Assembly (NCBI GenBank): GCA_002409285.1
Contig: DHUT01000060.1
Span: 1-49,147 of the forward strand
DNA: 49,147 nucleotides
Reading direction: 5' to 3'
Origin: Firmicutes bacterium UBA5227
Lineage (GTDB): Bacteria; Bacillota; Clostridia; Tissierellales; Sedimentibacteraceae
Positions 34,416 to 42,390 of the stretch are shown piece by piece. Made by a program: the position numbers and the translations under genes. The notes under the pieces were generated by a model. That model was given only the letters and a program-made list of their open reading frames with translations, did no database searches and was not told where the DNA came from. Position 1 is the stretch's first letter; each line of letters begins with the position of its first letter.

Positions 34416-34461
34416 TTAAATGCAACTTGTACATATCCTTTCTTTTTCATTTCCGACAACA

Positions 34462-34653
34462 TTATTTTATATAACATATATAAGATAGATTATCCCAAGT
34501 AAATTGACCAGCAGTCCATGTATTTGTTAAAGTTACATTTCCAGAATTCAAGCTTACTGGATCAAAAACTATAAACTTATCTCCATCTGGGAATGATTGC
34601 AATCCGATTGTCCTGTTAGGAATTATTGCACTATTATCAAAAAAATTAAACAT
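34462..34653 (-). CDS. Small hypothetical protein or gene fragment
   Basis: 63 residues, open from an ATG at 34653 with only a weak GTAAAG upstream. The content (many aromatic, asparagine and threonine residues, with SGNVTLTNTWTAGQFTW) looks like part of a beta-rich extracellular protein. A stop precedes the start in frame. I do not recognise it, and it may be a fragment of a larger lost gene. Confidence 0.3.
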   Translation of the reverse strand: MFNFFDNSAIIPNRTIGLQSFPDGDKFIVFDPVSLNSGNVTLTNTWTAGQFTWDNLSYICYIK

Positions 34654-34981
34654 CTTTACAAAAAATCATGTATTTTACTATTTGTATAATAAATTGTCAT
34701 CTTGCAACTTATACCATTATATTGCAGATAATTATTTTTTCAACGTATTTTCTCGCAAATTGCTTATTCGGTCATTTTCATTATCTGAACGGTAAACCTT
34801 TAGCTGAAAAGTTATAAGTTTTATGTTACTACATATGCACCTTCATAATCTTTCATTTTAATATCTATGATAGCATCAAGATACTTGACACAAACATAAC
34901 ATCATATAATTTGTTTATAATGGTGTTTAGTATTAGAATAAAAATAGTAAAAGTCAAAATTAGGTATACTTTCCGCACAAA

Positions 34982-35095
34982 TTAATATGGACAAGTAAAT
35001 TCAATAAGATGTATCATACAGTTGCTTTTACTTATATTATGAATAGGACATATTCTGATGCTTTTCAAATTAATCAGAACTAATCCTGCTGGCAT
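34982..35095 (-). pseudogene. Possible remnant of a REP-associated (RAYT/Y1) transposase N-terminus
   Basis: A short minus-strand frame opens MPAGLV and later reads HNISKSNCMIHLIEF. This loosely resembles the start of Y1-type transposases (MPR...S-I-Y-H-I-M-x-R-S-I-S...LF) with degraded residues. It ends after 37 codons. The hairpin at 35168-35187, of a kind often found before such genes in Clostridia, lies upstream on this strand. The rest of the gene-free stretch from 34654 to 35240 shows nothing else I can name. Confidence 0.25.
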
Positions 35096-35167
35096 AGTTA
35101 AACGACCTAAGAAAAAACAATATATCATAATAACCGCTTCGCGACATAAACTTAAACAGAAACACTG

Positions 35168-35187
35168 GGGACAGTTATTTTTGTCCC
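35168..35187. repeat. GGGACA...TGTCCC hairpin (REP-like)
   Basis: GGGACA (35168-35173) pairs with TGTCCC (35182-35187) around GTTATTTT. Hairpins with this sequence pattern recur in Clostridia next to REP-associated transposases. Confidence 0.4.
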
Positions 35188-35240
35188 GGAACAAATCGTA
35201 CCCAATGTTTTATGACAATAAAATGTGAATGGGGGTTATT

Positions 35241-36191
35241 ATGTTAAGAAGAAATGCTGTTCCGATTTTAGTTCTTTTACTAATCTGCTTTTTTATGATA
35301 AATCCAGAAACTGTGTCCGAAGGAGCATTTAACGGACTTCAAATATGGGTCAACAACATAGTACCCTACCTGTTTCCCATGTCTGTACTGTCAAACATAC
35401 TGCTTCAATATAACTTCCTTTACAGCCTGTTTGAAAGAATGTCTTTTATATCGGAAAAACTTTTCAAGAGCAGGTATGCTCTCATACCATTTTTTATTAG
35501 CTTTGTATCCGGTTATCCTTCAGGGGCAATGACCGTCAACACAATGGTAAGCAACAGAAGAATAAATGAAAAGGAAGCAAATTACCTGACTATTTTTACA
35601 AATAACTGCAGCTTTCAGTTTGCGGCAGGTGCCATTGCATTCTCCATGCTTGGGAACTTCCGGCTTGTTAAGTACATTGCAGTTCCCCATATTGCAGGAG
35701 CTGTTCTTTTAAGTTTTCTGATTCAGGGACAGACTGATGTAAATTCGTCAAAGCCTCTGAGGTTAAAGCCTGTTCCCTTTCATAAGGCTTTCAGCATGGC
35801 AATTTATAAATCTGTTACGGGAATTTTGTCAGTAGGCGGTGTAATAGTGATTTTTTCGGTATTTTCATGTCTCCTTAATGACAGCCTTTCTTCCGCAGCA
35901 AGGGCAATTACCATGAGCTCAGGTGTTAAGGACATAATTTATTCCCTGCTTGCAGGCTCATTGGAAATAACCAATGGCTGCAGCATAATTTCAAAATCTG
36001 AATTTGTTCCTTTGGAAACCAAGCTTGTGATAATCAATTTTCTCATGAGTTTTTCAGGAATGTCTGTTATGTTTCAAACTGTTTCAGTAACAGATGGGTT
36101 CAATCTGGACATAAAAAACTACATATTCTATAAGTTTATACACGGAATAATTTCTTCGCTACTTTGTATTGCCATGTTGCTTTTTATATAG
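35241..36191 (+). CDS. ylbJ: YlbJ-like sporulation integral membrane protein
   Basis: 316 residues with about eight membrane segments and the nucleoside-recognition (Gate) fold. Recognisable stretches: WVNNIVPYLFPMSVLSNILL, FISFVSGYPSGAMTVNTMVS, FTNNCSFQFAAGAIAFSMLG and LAGSLEITNGCSII. In Bacillus, ylbJ is expressed in the mother cell and needed for spore formation. The start is the ATG at 35241 with GGGGG five bases before it; the ATG at 35229 lacks a ribosome binding site. It is 36 bases before the RNase Z gene. Confidence 0.88.
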   Translation: MLRRNAVPILVLLLICFFMINPETVSEGAFNGLQIWVNNIVPYLFPMSVLSNILLQYNFLYSLFERMSFISEKLFKSRYALIPFFISFVSGYPSGAMTVNTMVSNRRINEKEANYLTIFTNNCSFQFAAGAIAFSMLGNFRLVKYIAVPHIAGAVLLSFLIQGQTDVNSSKPLRLKPVPFHKAFSMAIYKSVTGILSVGGVIVIFSVFSCLLNDSLSSAARAITMSSGVKDIIYSLLAGSLEITNGCSIISKSEFVPLETKLVIINFLMSFSGMSVMFQTVSVTDGFNLDIKNYIFYKFIHGIISSLLCIAMLLFI

Positions 36192-36227
36192 TATTATTGA
36201 TAATAAAGTCTAAAACAAGGTGATAAA

Positions 36228-37136
36228 ATGATAAATGTTACGCTTATTGGTACCGGCGGTATGGTGCCGCTTCCTGAAAGGTTTTTAGCTTCATGTTTAA
36301 TTGAATATAACGGGAGATCAATACTTATTGACTGCGGAGAAGGAACGCAGGTTTCTCTTCATAAGGGCAGACTAAGCATGAGCAGAATAGATACAATATT
36401 AATTACTCATTGCCATGCTGACCACGTTTCCGGACTTCCGGGACTTTTGCTTACTATAGGAAATCAGGGTCGGGTTGATCCTTTAAATATTATTGCTCCA
36501 AGAGGAAGTACAAAATATCTTAACTCCTTGCTTGTTGTATGCGGATACCTGCCCTATGAGGTGAGAATCACCGAGCTTCACGATACTAAGCCTCAGCAAT
36601 TTGAGCAAATAGGACTTAACATTACATCTATTCCGCTAAAACACCACATTAACTGCCTTGGGTACAGTATGGAATTATTGCTCAAGCCCCATTTTCAGCC
36701 TGACAAGGCAGAAAAACTGAATATTCCGGTTAAATTCTGGAGGATGCTTCACAGCGGGAAAACTGTGGAGGCAGACGGAAAGGTCTATACTCCGGATATG
36801 GTACTGGGTGAACCGAGAAAACCTGTTAAAATTTCATATGTTACCGATACAAGACCGGTTAAGCAGATAAAGGATATAGTTAAAAATTCTGACTTGTTCA
36901 TTTGTGAAGGTATGTACGGTGAAGATGAACAGCATGATAATGCGGTTGAAAAAATGCATATGATTTTTGCTGAAGCAGCAACAATTGCAAAAGAAGCAAC
37001 AGTCAAGGAATTGTGGCTGACCCATTTCAGTCCATCCATGACCAGACCGGAACTGTTTATTGAATATGCACGTAAGATATTCCCTGACACTGTCATTGGA
37101 AGGGATTTAATGAGTACTACTCTTAAAAGTATATAA
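36228..37136 (+). CDS. rnz: Ribonuclease Z-like metallo-beta-lactamase-fold protein
   Basis: 302 residues. The metal site H61-x-H63-x-D65-H66 (THCHADHVSGL) is typical of tRNase Z, with further ligands expected in LKHH, YVTDTR and LTHFSPS. The protein has RNase Z layout (FLASCLIEY, LIDCGEGTQ). RNase Z cuts the 3' trailer from tRNA precursors lacking CCA. The ATG at 36228 has AAGGTGAT upstream. It probably shares a transcript with ylbJ, and a bidirectional terminator follows. Confidence 0.9.
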   Translation: MINVTLIGTGGMVPLPERFLASCLIEYNGRSILIDCGEGTQVSLHKGRLSMSRIDTILITHCHADHVSGLPGLLLTIGNQGRVDPLNIIAPRGSTKYLNSLLVVCGYLPYEVRITELHDTKPQQFEQIGLNITSIPLKHHINCLGYSMELLLKPHFQPDKAEKLNIPVKFWRMLHSGKTVEADGKVYTPDMVLGEPRKPVKISYVTDTRPVKQIKDIVKNSDLFICEGMYGEDEQHDNAVEKMHMIFAEAATIAKEATVKELWLTHFSPSMTRPELFIEYARKIFPDTVIGRDLMSTTLKSI

Positions 37137-37137
37137 C

Positions 37138-37159
37138 AAAAGGCGCCTGAGCGCCTTTT
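37138..37159. terminator. Bidirectional terminator between rnz and ATPase operon
   Basis: AAAAGGCGC (37138-37146) pairs with GCGCCTTTT (37151-37159) around CTGA. It gives a T-run on both strands and separates convergent genes. Confidence 0.88.
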
Positions 37160-37162
37160 ATG

Positions 37163-37777
37163 CTACATTTTACCTTTAAGCTTCTTTAGTCTGAAAAAAT
37201 CTTCTCTTTCCTTTTCTTCAAGAACTTCCGTAATATATTTCACCTGTTCTTTATATCTTGGAATTTGAACATATTTTAATGCATTAGTTCTTTTTTTTGT
37301 TTTTTCAATTTCTATTGCAAGCTTAAAAATTGAATTTTCTATTTCTGCCAGTTCATAAATTTTTTCTTTTACTATTTGAAACTTCTGCCTTGCCTCATCA
37401 AGAGAAGCATTAGAATTATAAAATCCATAAGCAGGCCTGAGATCTTCAGTCCGGTTATATTTTATAGTTGGGATATCTATTCCCATTACACTTTTTAGCA
37501 AAATGTCATAGGATTCTTCTTCAGGAATGCTGTAAGTCATATCCTCAACATTTTTAACACCCAATGTAACGTTGGCTTTTTTCAAAAATCCGTATGCTTC
37601 ATCTAAGACATCATAAATTTCATTTTGCATGGTCCTTGCTTTATTTACAAATACCATCATTTCCTTAATCAAAACATTCCTTTTTTTATCCATAAGCTCA
37701 AAGCCGTTTTGTGAAAGTGCCAGAGATGACTTAGCTTTAATAAGATTTGATTTAGTAGGTGCAACTAATACAGCCAT
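37163..37777 (-). CDS. ntpD: V-type ATPase subunit D (central stalk)
   Basis: 204 residues, coiled-coil throughout. The family start PTKSNLIKAKSSLALSQNGFELMDKKRNVLIKEM is present and the end is a long helix with RTNALKYVQIPRYKEQVKYI. Subunit D is the rotor shaft inside the A3B3 head. It lies two bases after ntpB and is the last gene of the operon. Confidence 0.96.
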   Translation of the reverse strand: MAVLVAPTKSNLIKAKSSLALSQNGFELMDKKRNVLIKEMMVFVNKARTMQNEIYDVLDEAYGFLKKANVTLGVKNVEDMTYSIPEEESYDILLKSVMGIDIPTIKYNRTEDLRPAYGFYNSNASLDEARQKFQIVKEKIYELAEIENSIFKLAIEIEKTKKRTNALKYVQIPRYKEQVKYITEVLEEKEREDFFRLKKLKGKM

Positions 37778-37779
37778 AA

Positions 37780-39165
37780 CTATCTCTCCCTGCTATGGTC
37801 GTAATATTTCTCTACTAATTCAGGATCCATACGATCAAGCTCATTAACCGGAAGAATAGATAAAATGTTCCACCCTAAATTCAGGGTTTCAGAAATACTT
37901 CTGTTCTCATTTTTGCCCTGAGCTATAAACCTGTCCTCCAGTTCACGGCCAAATTCAAGATACAATCTGTCCAAATCGCTTAAATCATCCTCGCCAATAA
38001 TCTGAGCAAGGCTTCTTATATCCTGAGCCTTAGAATATGATGCATAAATCTGGCTTTGAAGGTCAGCATGGTCTTCTCTGGTGTATTCCGCTCCTATACC
38101 GTCCTTCATAAGACGTGAAAGCGACGGTAGTATGTCTATAGGCGGATAAACACCTTTCTGATTAAGCTCCCTGCTTAAAACTATCTGTCCTTCCGTAATG
38201 AATCCTGTCAAGTCCGGAATAGGGTGAGTAATGTCATCATTTGGCATTGTCAGTATCGGGATAAGTGTTATAGAACCCTCACAGCTCTTTAACATACCTG
38301 CTCTTTCATAAATTGTTGAAAGATCAGAATACAGATATCCGGGATATCCCTTACGTGAAGGAACTTCCTCTCTTGCCGAAGATATTTCACGCAATGCCTC
38401 CGCATAGCTGGTCATGTCCGTTAAAACCACCACCACGTGCATTTTATTTTTAAACGCAAGATATTCGGCTGCCGTAAGTGCACACCTTGGAGCTGAAATT
38501 CTTTCAATTATTGGGTCATCCGCTGTATTAATATACATTGCAACATGATCTAAAACTCCTGCAGATTCAAAACTTTTTCTGAAAAAGTCCGCATCGTCAT
38601 GCCGTACACCCATTGCTCCGAACACAACAGCAAAATTATCAGATGTTGCTCCCTTAATTTTTGCCTGTTTAACCAACTGAGCAGCCAATTCCTTATGAGC
38701 CATACCGTTTCCCGAGAATATGGGGAGCTTCTGCCCTCTTATTAAGGTCATTAATGAATCAATAGCTGAAAATCCTGTCTGAATGAAGTTTCTTGGATAT
38801 CTTCTTGCTACAGGATTAATTGGTCTTCCGTTTATATTTTCTCTTTCGGATGAAATTACCTGGTATGCTCCGTCAATAGGTTCACCTACTCCATTAAAAG
38901 TTCTTCCCAAAATTTCTTTTGAAAGAGGTATCGTCAATGGCTCTCCTGTAAATCTAACAGCTACATTATCAGTGGATATTCCTGTGGTGCCTTCAAATAC
39001 CTGTGCAATAACCTTATCCCCTTCAATTTTTATTATCTTCCCTTTTCTTGTCTCTTCATTGTCCACCTTGATATTTATTACTTCACCGTAAGCGGCATCT
39101 TCAATACCTGAGAGAACTATCAAAGGACCTTCTATCTTTTCTAATTTTAAATATTCTTTATTCAT
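37780..39165 (-). CDS. ntpB: V-type ATPase subunit B (non-catalytic)
   Basis: 461 residues of the A3B3 head's non-catalytic subunit. It lacks a P-loop, carrying SGNGMAHKELAAQL in the corresponding position, as expected for B. YLYSDLSTIYERAGML and ITHPIPDLTGFITEGQIVLSREL are family hallmarks. It lies 12 bases after ntpA. Confidence 0.98.
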   Translation of the reverse strand: MNKEYLKLEKIEGPLIVLSGIEDAAYGEVINIKVDNEETRKGKIIKIEGDKVIAQVFEGTTGISTDNVAVRFTGEPLTIPLSKEILGRTFNGVGEPIDGAYQVISSERENINGRPINPVARRYPRNFIQTGFSAIDSLMTLIRGQKLPIFSGNGMAHKELAAQLVKQAKIKGATSDNFAVVFGAMGVRHDDADFFRKSFESAGVLDHVAMYINTADDPIIERISAPRCALTAAEYLAFKNKMHVVVVLTDMTSYAEALREISSAREEVPSRKGYPGYLYSDLSTIYERAGMLKSCEGSITLIPILTMPNDDITHPIPDLTGFITEGQIVLSRELNQKGVYPPIDILPSLSRLMKDGIGAEYTREDHADLQSQIYASYSKAQDIRSLAQIIGEDDLSDLDRLYLEFGRELEDRFIAQGKNENRSISETLNLGWNILSILPVNELDRMDPELVEKYYDHSRER

Positions 39166-39176
39166 CTTAACACTCC

Positions 39177-40946
39177 CTACTCATACTTTTGCCTTAAGTT
39201 GTTAAATTCAGTTATTACTTTATCATTTAATGCATCCAACAACTCTGATTTATCATTTGGAATGTCATATTTTATTTTTAGTATTTCCTGGATAACCTCT
39301 TCTTTTCTTATTACGGATATAGGAATGCCGATTTTAACACATTTCAATGCTTCCTCGTAAAATGTGTCAATTACCTTCAGCATCTTGTATTGCTTTTCTA
39401 AAGTAACATATGAATCATCAGCATGCAGTGCATTTTGCTGCAAAAATCCTTTTTTAATAATCCTTGCTGTTTCAAGAGTCAATGCTTGATCGTTAGGAAG
39501 TACATCTTCACCTACAAGCTGAACAATTTCATTGAGCTTTTCGTCTTCCTGTAAAATAACTATCATTTTGTGCCTTAAATCAAGCATATTGGGAGCAACA
39601 TTTTCTTCATACCAGTCGGCAAGCATATCAACATATCCTGAATAGCTGGTCAAATAGTTAATTGCAGGGTAATGTCTTGCATAAGCAAGCTTCTTATCAA
39701 GTGCCAAAAACCCTGATACAAACCTTTTTGTATTTTCCGTAACCGGCTCGGAGAAATCTCCGCCCGGAGGTGAAACTGCACCGATAATTGTTATAGATGC
39801 TTCCTGTCTGTTTAATGTTTGTACACAGCCCGCTCTCTCATAAAATTCTGCAAGCCTTGAAGGCAGGTATGCCGGGAATCCTTCCTCTGCAGGCATTTCT
39901 TCAAGACGACCTGAAATTTCTCTCAGTGCCTCTGCCCATCTGGACGTAGAATCAGCCATTATAGCCACGTCATAGCCCATATCTCTGTAGTACTCTGCCA
40001 TGGTGATGCCTGTGTAAATACTTGCTTCACGTGCAGCAACCGGCATATTTGAAGTGTTTGCAATAAGAATTGTCCTCTCCATCAGCGGTCTGTCAGTTCT
40101 TGGATCTATCAGCTTAGGAAATTCCTCAAGAACGTCAGTCATCTCGTTACCACGTTCACCGCATCCGATGTAGACTATAATGTCAGCATCGCTCCACTTT
40201 GCCAGCTGGTGCTGAGTAACAGTCTTTCCTGTGCCGAATCCTCCGGGAAGTCCAATTGTACCGCCCTTTGCAATAGGGTAGAAAGAGTCAATAACTCTTT
40301 GCCCTGTGATTAAAGGTTTATAGATTGGAAGTCTTTCTTTTATAGGTCTCGGATTTCTTACAGGCCATTTAGTGCACAAAGTCAATTCTAATATTTCTTT
40401 ATTATCCTTCTCCAATACTGCAATGCAGTCATTCAAAGTGTATATTCCGCTTGGTTTAACCTTAGTAACCGTACCATTAATATTGTAAGGAACCATTATT
40501 TTGTGCAAAATTCTGTGTGTTTCCTGAACCGTAGCATAAACATCACCGGCTTTTAGTCTGTCGCCGACCTTAACTGTAACAGTTACATCCCATTTTTTAT
40601 CCATATCAAGAGTCAACAGACCTATACCTTCGGGAATAAAGTCTGTATTCATGCTTTGAATTTTTTCAAGCGGCCTTTGAATACCGTCGAAAATATTTCC
40701 AATCATTCCGGGTCCCAGGGTTACAGATAATGGAGTTCCCGTTGAGTGTATGCCTTCTCCGGCTTTCAGTCCTTCCGTCTCTTCATAAACCTGCACTGTA
40801 GCAACATCACCTTCAATAGACACAACCTCACCTATAAGCTTCTGCCTACCTACAGTAACCATTTCATGAACTTTAAATGATCCCATGTTAAGGCCTTTAA
40901 CAACAGGACCGTTTATTGAACTGACAACACCTTGAATATTAGACAT
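39177..40946 (-). CDS. ntpA: V-type ATPase catalytic subunit A
   Basis: 589 residues. P-loop GGFGTGKT (about residues 231-238), catalytic GERGNEM, SRWAEALREIS, and the A-subunit 'non-homologous' insert (about 110-200) that distinguishes it from F1 beta. Start at the ATG at 40946, four codons into the frame, with AGGTGA upstream; it overlaps the ntpE stop by eight bases. With B it forms the ATP-hydrolysing or ATP-making head. Confidence 0.98.
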   Translation of the reverse strand: MSNIQGVVSSINGPVVKGLNMGSFKVHEMVTVGRQKLIGEVVSIEGDVATVQVYEETEGLKAGEGIHSTGTPLSVTLGPGMIGNIFDGIQRPLEKIQSMNTDFIPEGIGLLTLDMDKKWDVTVTVKVGDRLKAGDVYATVQETHRILHKIMVPYNINGTVTKVKPSGIYTLNDCIAVLEKDNKEILELTLCTKWPVRNPRPIKERLPIYKPLITGQRVIDSFYPIAKGGTIGLPGGFGTGKTVTQHQLAKWSDADIIVYIGCGERGNEMTDVLEEFPKLIDPRTDRPLMERTILIANTSNMPVAAREASIYTGITMAEYYRDMGYDVAIMADSTSRWAEALREISGRLEEMPAEEGFPAYLPSRLAEFYERAGCVQTLNRQEASITIIGAVSPPGGDFSEPVTENTKRFVSGFLALDKKLAYARHYPAINYLTSYSGYVDMLADWYEENVAPNMLDLRHKMIVILQEDEKLNEIVQLVGEDVLPNDQALTLETARIIKKGFLQQNALHADDSYVTLEKQYKMLKVIDTFYEEALKCVKIGIPISVIRKEEVIQEILKIKYDIPNDKSELLDALNDKVITEFNNLRQKYE

Positions 40947-41574
40947 TATAATCACCTGCCTCTAAAGCCTCAAATATTGTCTGCATAATATAAATCTTAT
41001 TTTCCTCTAAAACAGCATCCATTGACATATCAATCTTAACATTCTTCCCGGAAAGTTCCGCTACTAAACCACCCAAAATATCCTCTGCTGTTTTAAAAAG
41101 TACTTTTCCCGAGTATTTCTTGTTAATTTCGCTTCTGATAAAATCGCTGAATTTTTCATTATCCTTCTTAGTAACATAAATAACCAAATCGCAGTTTTCG
41201 TAAATCTTTATGTTATCAGACAGCTTTGATATTATATCTGACAAATAGGCTTCATATTCCCCTGAATCGACAAATTCTTTTATAATATTGTTAAATTTGT
41301 CCATAAATATATAGTAATATTTTTCCTTCAATGCCATGATATCTTTCTTTATGATTACTTTTGATTTACTAATGCTCTCAGCTCTTTTTATCTCAGCTTT
41401 TTTTGCGGCCTTTTCTTCTATTTCCTCAGCTTCTTTATCAATATTACTTATTTCTTTGTTTAGTTTAGATTCATAGGAAGTTTCCAGTTCCTTCAAATCT
41501 TCTGCCAAATTTGTATCCATGGATTGATTCAGAAGCTTGTAAAAAAGTTTAATTTTATCTTCTATTGTAATCAT
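40939..41574 (-). CDS. ntpE: V-type ATPase subunit E (peripheral stalk)
   Basis: 211 residues, with a long N-terminal coiled coil (about 1-95, rich in lysine and glutamate) and a C-terminal globular part containing GGLVAELSGKNVKIDMSMD, characteristic of subunit E. It pairs with the product of the first gene as the outer stalk. Start at the ATG at 41574 with GAGG upstream, eight bases after ntpF. Confidence 0.92.
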   Translation of the reverse strand: MITIEDKIKLFYKLLNQSMDTNLAEDLKELETSYESKLNKEISNIDKEAEEIEEKAAKKAEIKRAESISKSKVIIKKDIMALKEKYYYIFMDKFNNIIKEFVDSGEYEAYLSDIISKLSDNIKIYENCDLVIYVTKKDNEKFSDFIRSEINKKYSGKVLFKTAEDILGGLVAELSGKNVKIDMSMDAVLEENKIYIMQTIFEALEAGDYNV

Positions 41575-41581
41575 ATCTACC

Positions 41582-41890
41582 TCATATATGAATGCCAACT
41601 GAATCTCTTATATAATCTTTGATGGCATTATACTCTCTGATTGAGCCATTTTCATCAGGAATTTCCACGAACAGAGGAGTTTTGGATTTTAATTTATATT
41701 CCAAATACTCATCTCTGATCATTTCAACAACCTTTTCGGTAAAAATCAGGATTCCTATATCCTGGTTTTTTACAGTCTCACGCATTTCCTTCAACGCATC
41801 TTCTTTTGTATTGACAATGACACCGTCAATACCAACTAATCTCAGCCCGACCAAAGTATCTCTGTTATCGCTTATTAAAAAAGATTTCAT
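41582..41890 (-). CDS. ntpF: V-type ATPase subunit F
   Basis: 102 residues. SFLISDNRDTLVGLRLVGIDGV at the start and IGILIFTEKVVEMI later fit the Rossmann-like subunit F that binds subunit D and regulates the rotor. Confidence 0.94.
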   Translation of the reverse strand: MKSFLISDNRDTLVGLRLVGIDGVIVNTKEDALKEMRETVKNQDIGILIFTEKVVEMIRDEYLEYKLKSKTPLFVEIPDENGSIREYNAIKDYIRDSVGIHI

Positions 41891-41914
41891 ATATCTTCTC
41901 TTCCCATTTTATTA

Positions 41915-42355
41915 TTAAACGAACAAAATTAATATTGATATAATCATACCATATATTGATATACCTTCGGCCATACCAACGAAGATCAATGTTTTACCAA
42001 GCAGTGACTGATCCTCTGAGATTGCTCCTATAGCTGATGAACCAACTGACCCAACAGCCATACCTGTTGCTATTGTTGCAATACCTGTTGATAAGGCTGC
42101 AGAAAAATATTTAAGTCCCTCGCCTATTGACATACCTGCTGCTGCAGTTTCTGCTGTCGGTACGGTTTCAGCCAATACATTTCCTCCGAAAAGTGTTGAA
42201 ATTATAGCTCCTGCCATTACAAGCCCGAATGCAGATGCTGTTGTTAAAATAGCCTTTTTGATACTTCCTGTTTTTCGTTTTTTCATTGCTTTGTACCCGT
42301 AGATAATTGTTCCTATTGATATAGCTGCCGCTAATATTAAAGATATAATTTGCAT
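41915..42355 (-). CDS. ntpK: V/A-type ATPase rotor-ring subunit K (c) with N-terminal extension
   Basis: 146 residues with four hydrophobic segments (about 2-20, 35-57, 81-109, 119-146). The last two form the ring hairpin and align with Thermus subunit c: GAISEDQSLLGKTLIF is followed by the ion-binding E130 (GMAEGISIYG). The first two form an N-terminal extension without a carboxylate or a ring motif. The second of these ends in NVLAET, resembling a signal-peptidase site. At the position of the conserved glutamine (Q110 of Enterococcus hirae) this protein has V101, so a Na+ site is not evident and H+ coupling is more likely. Confidence 0.9.
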   Translation of the reverse strand: MQIISLILAAAISIGTIIYGYKAMKKRKTGSIKKAILTTASAFGLVMAGAIISTLFGGNVLAETVPTAETAAAGMSIGEGLKYFSAALSTGIATIATGMAVGSVGSSAIGAISEDQSLLGKTLIFVGMAEGISIYGMIISILILFV

Positions 42356-42390
42356 AATTTTATATTCTCCTTTTATTATTTTAAATGTTG

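Noticed and set aside
34654..34981. TTGACA with TATAAT near 34887-34912
   Set aside because: The spacer is only about 14 bases and no gene start follows, so it is not called a promoter.
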